16,527 nucleotides of DNA from Caldifarciminota bacterium. GTDB lineage: Bacteria > Hydrothermota > Hydrothermia > B15-G9 > WFZT01. Each line of letters starts with the position of its first letter. Position 1 is the first letter of the stretch. The stretch lies in the NCBI GenBank assembly GCA_026986235.1, contig JALSOY010000055.1:1-16527 (forward strand), read 5' to 3'. Both the position numbers and the translations under genes were made by a program. The notes under the pieces are model-generated. The model ran no database searches. It saw only the letters and a list, made by a program, of their open reading frames with translations, and was not told the DNA's origin. This document shows positions 1-6,391 of the stretch, piece after piece.

Positions 1-370
1 GGTTACCGGGGATGGATGTGAAACCCACAAATCTGTAGGCAGCGAAAAACACCACAAATCCCAGTATGAGATTCATCAACGGACCTGAAATAACGACCAA
101 TATCCTCTGAGGAACGGGTTTACCCAGAAATTCGTCTCCAGCATAGGTCGTCTCTTCGGGATTGTCTCCCTTCATCTTCACATAACCACCAAACGGAACG
201 AGAGATAGTAGAAAATCAGTGTTCCAGAATCTGAAGGAAAAAAGTCTCGGACCAAAACCGATTGAAAAGGTTTCTACATATATCCCGACAAGCTTCGCCG
301 CCAGAAAGTGGCCAAACTCATGAACAAAAATAATTACTCCAAGAACAAAGATCGTTAAAACTACTACCAT
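1..370 (-). CDS. rseP: RseP-type site-2 intramembrane metalloprotease (N-terminal part, runs off window)
   Basis: Reading the minus strand from an ATG at 368-370 gives 123 codons with no stop before the window edge. Family M50 site-2 proteases cleave membrane-embedded substrates such as anti-sigma factors. Visible marks are a hydrophobic first helix carrying the zinc-binding HExxH motif as HEFGH (residues 17-21), followed by the typical GIYVETFSIGFGPRL and PFGGYVKM blocks. A second hydrophobic stretch near the end carries GPLMNL, the usual family motif. An AGGA Shine-Dalgarno lies 8 bases before the ATG. The PDZ domain and the C-terminal LDG zinc-ligand motif would lie outside the window. It follows the CBS-ACT gene after 85 bases, so it may be read from the same transcript or from a weak promoter of its own. 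Family identity is clear; the substrate is unknown. Confidence 0.93.
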   Translation of the reverse strand, partial: MVVVLTIFVLGVIIFVHEFGHFLAAKLVGIYVETFSIGFGPRLFSFRFWNTDFLLSLVPFGGYVKMKGDNPEETTYAGDEFLGKPVPQRILVVISGPLMNLILGFVVFFAAYRFVGFTSIPGN

Positions 371-455
371 TTCCGGGATCCTCGCAAAGTGATTTTTAAA
401 ATATTAAAGCACAACCCCTACAGGATACAAACCACTCCCTCCCGTGAGCCACAGT

Positions 456-1097
456 TCAGTATTTCACGAAAATCCTATACCCCTTATCCCTGAGAGTTGA
501 AAATACCCTGTCAGGATTTGCAACCTTTATCCTCATAACGATGGTTCTCTTCTTCTTATCAGGCGACATGAGAGTCGTCAGACTCAAAATCAGTGGATTG
601 AACTGTGAAATGGTACAGATGATGTCTGCAATTTTACCAGCCTCAACAGGAATGTCTTCAATAGTCAACCTTATTCCTTCCTCCTCAAGGCCCAGAATCT
701 TTATCATCGTCTTGAAAATATCAGTCTCCGTAATTATCCCCACGAGCTTCTTTTCATCATTCAAAACGGGCAGATGTCCTATCCTGTACTTGTTCATCAA
801 AATCGCTGCCTCCTCAAGGAGTGCGTTCTCATTTACCGTAATGGGATTCCTCGTCATCACATCCTCTACCTTCAGCTTCAGAAGTAAATACTGGACCTCG
901 TGCTGACTGAGGGTCGTTACCTTTGAAGGCATGGCCTCTCTCAAAGTATTGATGGTAACAATCCCTACAAGTTTATCACCTTTAACCACAGGGAGGGCAC
1001 GAATCTTATTCTCCCTCATGGTTTTCTCAGCGTCTATCACCAGCGTGTCCGGAGTTACCGTTATTGGACTTGGCGTCATAACATCTTTAACGAACAT
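456..1097 (-). CDS. CBS-pair plus ACT domain protein (AcuB-like)
   Basis: This 213-residue soluble protein has two CBS motifs, at about residues 1-57 (starting VKDVMTPSPITV) and 74-133 (starting VEDVMTRNPITV). A C-terminal ACT-like region of about 75 residues follows (IRLTIEDIPVEAGKIADI to the end). CBS pairs usually bind adenine nucleotides or S-adenosylmethionine, and ACT domains usually bind small acids or amino acids. The same order is found in AcuB-type proteins. No catalytic or DNA-binding domain is visible, so it is probably a regulatory sensor. The gene starts 12 bases after the stop of the PaaK-like gene behind a strong AGGAGG Shine-Dalgarno, which makes it the probable last gene of the liv/ligase operon. 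The inference that it reads AMP or a product of the neighbouring AMP-forming ligases rests only on its position. Confidence 0.85.
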   Translation of the reverse strand: MFVKDVMTPSPITVTPDTLVIDAEKTMRENKIRALPVVKGDKLVGIVTINTLREAMPSKVTTLSQHEVQYLLLKLKVEDVMTRNPITVNENALLEEAAILMNKYRIGHLPVLNDEKKLVGIITETDIFKTMIKILGLEEEGIRLTIEDIPVEAGKIADIICTISQFNPLILSLTTLMSPDKKKRTIVMRIKVANPDRVFSTLRDKGYRIFVKY

Positions 1098-1109
1098 AAC
1101 TCATCCTCC

Positions 1110-2315
1110 TTATTTCCATTCCCTTTTGTCAATAATTTTATTTTTAGATTTTAAACTATTTAAGCTGACGAATTCAAGCCTATCCACTCGAACCCTGAGT
1201 ACATCTCTCAACTTCTCAAGGATTTCATCCCTCATTCCCTCGGCCTGTCTGATATCGGATGTTTCCACTTTTAGATGTAAGAAATCCCTATCGCCTTCCC
1301 GTGTAACTTCAGCGACAAAATCAGCAAAAATATCGTATCTTTTCAAAATCCCCTGAATCTGTCCGGGATGAACGAACATCCCTCTCACCTTCACGGCATC
1401 GCCTATTCTACCGAGAAAACCTGCAATCCTTTCCGTCTCTCGCCCACATCCACATTTACCGGACAACAACTTTGAAAGGTCCCCCGTGCCAAATCTGATT
1501 AGAGGATATGTCTTGTTAAAAAGGGTAACAACCACCTCTCCTATTTCACCCGGTGGAAGACTCTTTCCTGTCTCTGGATCAACAATCTCGAGAATAACAT
1601 TTTCAATAACATGCATGCCCTCCCTGTACTCACATTCATAAGCTATGGCGCCAACATCAGCGGTCCCATATCCCTGATAAGCTGTTATACCATTTTCCTC
1701 AAAAGTTCTCCTCTGTGAAGGTGTGAAGGGCTCAGCCGTTACGAAAGCCTTTTTTATTGTAAACTCTGTCCCGAGCTCCTGTGATTTTTTTAGTAAGGTC
1801 ATCAAAAAACTGGGGGTGCCGATAAAGCCAGTTGCCCGCAGATCATTGATTATTCTAACCTGAAGCTCAGTGTTACCCACACCTGTGGGAACAACAGTGG
1901 CACCTATCGCCCTGAGCCCCTCATCAAACATAATTCCAGCAGGGGATAGATGGTATGAGAATGTATTAATTACGATGTCCCCTGAAGTGAATCCAGCGGC
2001 AAGGAGCGGCTCCTTCCAGTTCCAGTAATCCTCTTCTTCCCCCTGAGGATCGTATATAGGACCTGGAGACTGAAAAATCCTTTTTAACGACGGGATCGAA
2101 ACACCAAGTAGCCCTCCAAACGGTGGATTCTTCGCCTGAATCTCAACCAGATTGTCCTTTCTGATAACAGGAATTTTTTCGAGATCTTCAATAGTTTTTA
2201 TATTCCCTGGAGTAAGGCCCGCTCCGTCCATCCTCTCTTTAAATGCAGGCGAATTTTTATACGCAAATTCAACTATCTCTTTGAGTTTTTTCTCTCTTCT
2301 TTCTCTGAGATTCAC
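1110..2315 (-). CDS. Phenylacetate-CoA ligase (PaaK) family adenylating enzyme, divergent
   Basis: This 401-residue protein belongs to the adenylate-forming superfamily, PaaK branch, whose members activate aromatic or other carboxylic acids with ATP and CoA. Recognisable parts are the PaaK-like N-terminus (VEFAYKNSPAFKERM), the adenine-binding block GYGTADVGAIAYEC (215-228), the ribose-binding block RFGTGDL (274-280), a CGCGR segment (288-292), the hinge-side GRIGDAVKVRGMFVHPGQI (302-320), and a C-terminal KNKIIDKR (391-398) like the family's KxxRxxDKR end. The SSGTTGKP phosphate loop expected near residue 82 is absent; FQSPGPIYDPQG stands there instead. Length is slightly short of the usual 430 or so. 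The start is GTG at 2313-2315 behind AGGGGG, 10 bases after the livF stop. Position in the liv operon suggests it acts on the imported acid. The substrate cannot be told, and the unusual loop leaves catalysis itself unproven. Confidence 0.82.
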   Translation of the reverse strand: MNLRERREKKLKEIVEFAYKNSPAFKERMDGAGLTPGNIKTIEDLEKIPVIRKDNLVEIQAKNPPFGGLLGVSIPSLKRIFQSPGPIYDPQGEEEDYWNWKEPLLAAGFTSGDIVINTFSYHLSPAGIMFDEGLRAIGATVVPTGVGNTELQVRIINDLRATGFIGTPSFLMTLLKKSQELGTEFTIKKAFVTAEPFTPSQRRTFEENGITAYQGYGTADVGAIAYECEYREGMHVIENVILEIVDPETGKSLPPGEIGEVVVTLFNKTYPLIRFGTGDLSKLLSGKCGCGRETERIAGFLGRIGDAVKVRGMFVHPGQIQGILKRYDIFADFVAEVTREGDRDFLHLKVETSDIRQAEGMRDEILEKLRDVLRVRVDRLEFVSLNSLKSKNKIIDKREWK

Positions 2316-2325
2316 TTTTACCCCC

Positions 2326-3120
2326 TTATGTGAGCCATCTTTTCCTTCTCTTGTAGTGTTTCACTTCTCTGAAACTCTTTTTCTTGCCCACCTCTGTGAG
2401 TCCGAGGTAAAACTCCTTAACATCGGGATTTTCCTTTAACTTTTCGGCAGGACCATCCATGACGATCCTTCCGTTTTCCATAATGTACCCATAGGAGGCA
2501 ATGTTAAGTGCAGCCATTGCGTTTTGCTCCACTATCAGAATTCCGACACCTTCCTCTTTATTGATTTTTTGTATTATTTCGAAGATCTCTTTTACAAGAA
2601 GGGGGGCAAGTCCGAGGGAGGGTTCATCGAGGAGCATGAGTTTTGGCCGGGCCATGAGTGCCCTTCCTATGGCAAGCATCTGCTGTTCTCCACCTGAGAG
2701 ATAACCGGCGACCCTGTTCCTCAGGTCCCTGAGCCTGGGGAAATAGGAGTAAACCATCTCCATGTCACTTTTCACATTTTTCTTATCTTTTCTGGTGTAG
2801 GCTCCGGCACGGAGGTTTTCTTCAACGGTCAGGTGTTCAAAGACTCTTCTCCCTTCCATCACCTGGAAGATTCCCAGCTTCACTATTTCTTCAGCTGACT
2901 TTTTATCAATCCTTTCTCCATTAAACTCTATGCTTCCATCAGTTACCTCTCCATCCTCTTCCTTGAGAAGACCTGATATGGCTTTGAGAGTTGTGGTTTT
3001 ACCGGCGCCGTTGGCGCCCAGAAGTGCTCTTATGTCTCCGTCAGGAACTTCGAGGGAGACACCTTTAAGGACAAGAATTACCTGGTTATAGATAACTTCG
3101 ATGTTGTTGAGTACAAGCAT
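2326..3120 (-). CDS. livF: Branched-chain-type ABC transporter ATPase LivF
   Basis: This is one of the two cytoplasmic ATPases that drive the importer with LivG, LivH, LivM and LivK. The 264-residue chain has Walker A GANGAGKTT (35-43), signature LSGGEQQ (141-147), Walker B LMLLDEP (161-167) and the switch-histidine region, which reads LIVEQN as is typical of LivF rather than LIVEHD. The FEHLTVEENLRAGAY segment is also LivF-like. After the usual end (KEFYLGL, about residue 241) there is an extra, strongly basic tail of some 23 residues including KHYKRRKRW, close to the size of a small docking peptide. The ATG has no convincing Shine-Dalgarno and sits 19 bases below the GC part of the hairpin that follows livK. 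Ten bases separate its stop from the PaaK-like gene. Confidence 0.95.
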   Translation of the reverse strand: MLVLNNIEVIYNQVILVLKGVSLEVPDGDIRALLGANGAGKTTTLKAISGLLKEEDGEVTDGSIEFNGERIDKKSAEEIVKLGIFQVMEGRRVFEHLTVEENLRAGAYTRKDKKNVKSDMEMVYSYFPRLRDLRNRVAGYLSGGEQQMLAIGRALMARPKLMLLDEPSLGLAPLLVKEIFEIIQKINKEEGVGILIVEQNAMAALNIASYGYIMENGRIVMDGPAEKLKENPDVKEFYLGLTEVGKKKSFREVKHYKRRKRWLT

Positions 3121-3133
3121 GGTATAATGGAAG

Positions 3134-3174
3134 TTTTTTGGGGGGCGGCGCCAGAGGCGCCGCCCCCCAAAAAT
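3134..3174 (-). promoter_or_regulatory. Very stable GC hairpin between livK and livF (mRNA-stabilising or attenuating element)
   Basis: Positions 3135-3152 and 3156-3173 are perfect reverse complements: an 18-bp stem (five A-T pairs, then 13 G-C pairs built of GGGGGGCGGCGCC) closed by a 3-base loop. In the transcribed direction the U-run precedes the stem and an A-run follows it, so it lacks the trailing U-tract of an intrinsic terminator. It starts 6 bases after the livK stop and ends 14 bases before the livF start. Known precedents such as the malE-malF intergenic repeats protect the 3' end of the binding-protein message and let it accumulate above the downstream genes. The same role is inferred here. 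Partial Rho-independent pausing, or a mobile palindrome, remains possible. Confidence 0.8.
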
Positions 3175-3179
3175 CTATT

Positions 3180-4412
3180 TTACTCTCCTTTCTTCTCCCA
3201 CTCCGGCACCGGTGGGACCTCAAACCAGTCTGTCGCCGCTACAAGCTTCCCGTTCTTTATCGTTGCAAGCCTTATCCCCTTTGCCCCTCTGTGCTCGTTT
3301 GGACTGTAAGATACCGGTGTGGTCAATCCCTTGGTGTCAAAATTCTTCATACTTTCAAGAGCCTTGAACACATCCGGTCCCTTAACCTTCTTGTAGTTCC
3401 CTTTCTCCTTCAGTGCCATCTCGATGGCATGAACCATGATCATTGCATTGACCATACCTGTTATGTACTGAGGCTCCCTGTACTTCACATTGGGATGATA
3501 CTTCTCATTCAACATCTTAGCAAACTTTATGCCTTCGGAGTTGTCAGACCATATACCGAAGGGCATGGCACCGAGATAACCCTCAGCTGCATCACCTGCA
3601 AGCTCTGCAAGTTTCTGCCCTGTACCCCAGAAGTTACCCGTAAAGACCACATTGTCCATACCGAGTTTTTTGGCATCCTTCAGAATCGTGCTGGTCGCCA
3701 TGAATGTTTCCTGTATAAATACGAAGTCGGCCTTTTTCTCCTTTATCCTGAGAAGCTGAGAGGTAGCCTCGAGGGCACGCAGACCCACGACCTCGATGTC
3801 AACGAGGTCTATTCCAAGTTCTTTGGCATATTCCTTGGCAGGCTTGATGGGAGCTCTTCCATATCCCGTATCGTTGTAAATCAGAGCCATCCTGAGAGGT
3901 CTTTTCTTGTTCCAGTGATCTTTCATGTACTTCATCACGGCTCTCACATGGTCTGCATAGGTTGTCACGGGAAGGAAGTTCCACTTCGGAGGCCAGACGA
4001 GGTGCTGGGAGAATGATGCAGAAATATACGGTATCTTGTCCCTTACGATCTTCTCTTTCAGTGCCTCGGAGTCACCCGTACCCCATCCTATGATAGCCAC
4101 CACTTTGTCCTGCTTCACAAGCTTTGCATAGGTGGAGATTGCCTGAGGAATTTTGTACTGATAATCAGTCCAGATAAGCTTGATTTTAACGCCGTTACCT
4201 ATCCCTCCCTTTTCGTTGATGTATTTAATGTAATCGCGTACTCCGTCAGCATAATGCCAGCCTACATCGCCGGTAGGACCTGTAATGTCGAACAGCGCTC
4301 CCAGTTTGATTTCCTTTTTCGCCTCTGCCTTCCCTGGCAGAGTTACTCCCATGGCCACTACGGCCACCATTACCAGGGGATACACGATCCCCTTCATCCA
4401 TCTTTGCATCAT
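3180..4412 (-). CDS. livK: Periplasmic substrate-binding protein of the Liv-type ABC importer
   Basis: This 410-residue type I periplasmic binding protein (Peripla_BP_6/LivJ-like) has a Sec signal peptide: positive start MMQRWMKG, hydrophobic core to about residue 25, and probable cleavage after AEA (29-31). No lipobox cysteine is present, so it should be free in the periplasm of a diderm cell. The mature start KKEIKLGALFDITGPTGDVG is the classic opening of this family. Ligand specificity cannot be read by eye; the neighbouring acyl-CoA ligases favour a carboxylic acid such as an aromatic acid over leucine. AGGAGG lies close upstream of the ATG; the second ATG (codon 2) is an equally placed alternative. 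It follows livM by 23 bases and is followed by the long hairpin, which may raise its message level relative to livF. Confidence 0.94.
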   Translation of the reverse strand: MMQRWMKGIVYPLVMVAVVAMGVTLPGKAEAKKEIKLGALFDITGPTGDVGWHYADGVRDYIKYINEKGGIGNGVKIKLIWTDYQYKIPQAISTYAKLVKQDKVVAIIGWGTGDSEALKEKIVRDKIPYISASFSQHLVWPPKWNFLPVTTYADHVRAVMKYMKDHWNKKRPLRMALIYNDTGYGRAPIKPAKEYAKELGIDLVDIEVVGLRALEATSQLLRIKEKKADFVFIQETFMATSTILKDAKKLGMDNVVFTGNFWGTGQKLAELAGDAAEGYLGAMPFGIWSDNSEGIKFAKMLNEKYHPNVKYREPQYITGMVNAMIMVHAIEMALKEKGNYKKVKGPDVFKALESMKNFDTKGLTTPVSYSPNEHRGAKGIRLATIKNGKLVAATDWFEVPPVPEWEKKGE

Positions 4413-4435
4413 AGCACACCTCCTTTTAAATTAAC

Positions 4436-5488
4436 CTAATATGAAAACGGCCAGAGTTTCCAGTACGCTTTAATCATCTGCCATCTGTGGTTTAAACCAT
4501 CAGGCTCGTAAATGAGAAAAAGAATGATTGTAAGACCAAACACAACTTCCCTCATGGCCGAGAAAAAGTTTCCAATCGAAGGGTAAACACCTGAAAGTGC
4601 GTCTGCAATTAGTCGCAACACCTCTGGCAGGAGAACCATGAAAATTGCCCCAAATATGGAGCCCAGGACACTTCCAATACCTCCGATAATTATCATGGCC
4701 AGGTAGTTGATGGATTCTGCAATCGTGAAGTGCTCAGGTGTAATAATGGTCACATAGTGTGCCCAGAGTGCACCTGCAATACCTGCATAAAAAGAGCTCA
4801 CAAAGAAAGCAAGAAGCTTGTACTTAAATAGATTTATTCCAATGATCTCAGCTGCAAGGTCGTTGTCCCTCACGGCCATAAATGCCCTTCCAACCCTCGT
4901 TCTCTGAAGATTTTTTGCGAATGTCGTGGCAAGTACAGCGAATGTCATGGTAATGAAATAGTATTTCTGATCCGTATCAAAAACCAGCCCGAAGAGCCTC
5001 GGGGGATCAACAGGCAGGCCGGATGTTCCCTTGGTAAGGCTGGACCAGTGTATCATTACAAAGTTGATTATTACCTGAGCAGCAAGAGTGGCAATTGCCA
5101 GATAGAGACCCTTTACGCGCAGGGACGGTATTCCGAAAATCATACCCACAATAGCAGTAAAAAAGCCTGCAGCAGGGAGGGCAAACCAGAAGGGTACATG
5201 TAACCTCATAACAAGGAGCGCAGATGTATATGCCCCCACGCCGATAAATGCGCCATGACCCAGGGAGATCTGACCTGCAAAACCCGTCAAAATGTTGAGT
5301 CCCAGGGCCCCCACAACCGCTATACCAATAATATTTGCCAGTGAGAGCAGGTAAACATTGGCGACAAAGGGGAACACCAGAAGGAAAACGAAAAACATTG
5401 TAACCCAGAACTTCAGGAACTTCGTCCTGAAAAGTGCCATATCCTGCTTGTATGTCGTATTAAATGTTCCACATGGCAATCTGTACAT
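4436..5488 (-). CDS. livM: Branched-chain-type ABC transporter permease LivM
   Basis: This inner-membrane permease forms the translocation channel together with LivH. The 350-residue protein is strongly hydrophobic with about eight to ten membrane segments. It contains the LivM hallmark GFAGQISLGHGAFIGVGAY (about 69-87) and a cytoplasmic coupling-loop region, VGRAFMAVRDNDLAAEIIGIN, that contacts the ATPases. The chosen ATG at 5486-5488 lies 2 bases after the livH stop, with GAGAGG 8 bases before it inside the livH end, which points to translational coupling. A second Met at codon 17 (MALFRTKF) would suit the usual N-terminus, but it has a poorly spaced ribosome site. The gene ends 23 bases before livK. 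Confidence 0.94.
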   Translation of the reverse strand: MYRLPCGTFNTTYKQDMALFRTKFLKFWVTMFFVFLLVFPFVANVYLLSLANIIGIAVVGALGLNILTGFAGQISLGHGAFIGVGAYTSALLVMRLHVPFWFALPAAGFFTAIVGMIFGIPSLRVKGLYLAIATLAAQVIINFVMIHWSSLTKGTSGLPVDPPRLFGLVFDTDQKYYFITMTFAVLATTFAKNLQRTRVGRAFMAVRDNDLAAEIIGINLFKYKLLAFFVSSFYAGIAGALWAHYVTIITPEHFTIAESINYLAMIIIGGIGSVLGSIFGAIFMVLLPEVLRLIADALSGVYPSIGNFFSAMREVVFGLTIILFLIYEPDGLNHRWQMIKAYWKLWPFSY

Positions 5489-5490
5489 GG

Positions 5491-6375
5491 CTATACCCTC
5501 TCTATCCTTTCAAGTCCAAAAAGTCCGTAAGGTTTGATCATCAAAATTATAACCAGAACCACGAACGAGGCCACTTCCCTGACTCCTCCACCAAAGTAGG
5601 GGTCAAGATAACCACTTGCCAGGTTCTCAATTATTCCAATGATAAAACCACCGATTATCGCCCCCGGGACAGAATCAAGCCCTCCGAGAATAACCACAGG
5701 GAATACTCTCAGGCCGAACTGGGCAACAGATATGTTGATTCCATTTATGTTACCGAGAAGGATACCACCTACTGCAGCCACCACGGCGGCAACTGCCCAG
5801 GCCATGGCAAAGACGCGTTTCACTGAAATTCCCATGGAGAGCGCCGCTGTCTGGTCGTCAGCAGTTGCCCTCATGGCAATCCCTATGTCTGTGTACTTGA
5901 AAAACAATGTGAAGATTACGAGGAAGATTATCGAAAGCACGAGGGACCAGATGTAAACCTGCGAGATCCGGACAAATCCGAGTTTCACAGGCTCCTGTGA
6001 AAAAATTTCGGGAAACACACGGGTCTCGGTCCCCCAGAGAATGATGACAAGACCTTTGAGAAAGGCAGAAAGTCCAATGGTCAGCATTATCACAGAAAGG
6101 ATGGGTTCTCCTATCATGGGCCTCAAAAACAGCCTCTCAATAGCAAATCCCAGGATAACGGCAAAAACAAGCGTTAACACGAAGGAGATCAAAAAGGGAA
6201 TGTGGAGCGAAACAGTCATCCACAGTGCCATATAAGCTCCGATAAGAACAAGCTCACCCTGGGCAAAGTTTATAACACTCGATGATTTATAAATCAACAC
6301 AAATCCCAGGGCTACCATGGCATATACACTTCCAAGCACCAATCCGGTAACAAGAAGCTGTACGAAGTATTGCAA
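5491..6375 (-). CDS. livH: Branched-chain-type ABC transporter permease LivH
   Basis: This second integral membrane permease of the importer is 294 residues long, the usual family length, with about eight membrane helices. Diagnostic stretches are VYAMVALGFVLIYKSSSVINFAQGELVLIGAY near the N-terminus (about 18-49), the coupling loop GIAMRATADDQTAALSMGI, and the C-terminal IIGGFIIGIIENLASGY. The start is TTG at 6373-6375, supported by a strong GGGAGG 7 bases before it and by the standard LivH N-terminal length; no ATG fits better. It begins 16 bases after the acyl-CoA ligase stop and is read directly into livM with a 2-base gap. Confidence 0.94.
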   Translation of the reverse strand: MQYFVQLLVTGLVLGSVYAMVALGFVLIYKSSSVINFAQGELVLIGAYMALWMTVSLHIPFLISFVLTLVFAVILGFAIERLFLRPMIGEPILSVIMLTIGLSAFLKGLVIILWGTETRVFPEIFSQEPVKLGFVRISQVYIWSLVLSIIFLVIFTLFFKYTDIGIAMRATADDQTAALSMGISVKRVFAMAWAVAAVVAAVGGILLGNINGINISVAQFGLRVFPVVILGGLDSVPGAIIGGFIIGIIENLASGYLDPYFGGGVREVASFVVLVIILMIKPYGLFGLERIERV

Positions 6376-6391
6376 GGTCTAACCTCCCTTA

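Noticed and set aside
403..430. Possible promoter for rseP, TTGTAT-N16-TTTAAT on the minus strand
   Set aside because: Both boxes are poor and the stretch is AT-rich; spacing alone is not enough. Read-through from the upstream genes is equally likely.
3134..3174. Intrinsic terminator between livK and livF
   Set aside because: The T-run precedes the stem and an A-run follows it in the transcribed direction, and livF, the PaaK-like gene and the CBS-ACT gene follow with tiny gaps. A hairpin for mRNA stability or attenuation fits better.
3138..4016. 292-residue plus-strand open frame opposite livK
   Set aside because: It lies wholly antisense to a clear binding-protein gene, starts in the GC hairpin, and shows no domain; it is a shadow frame.
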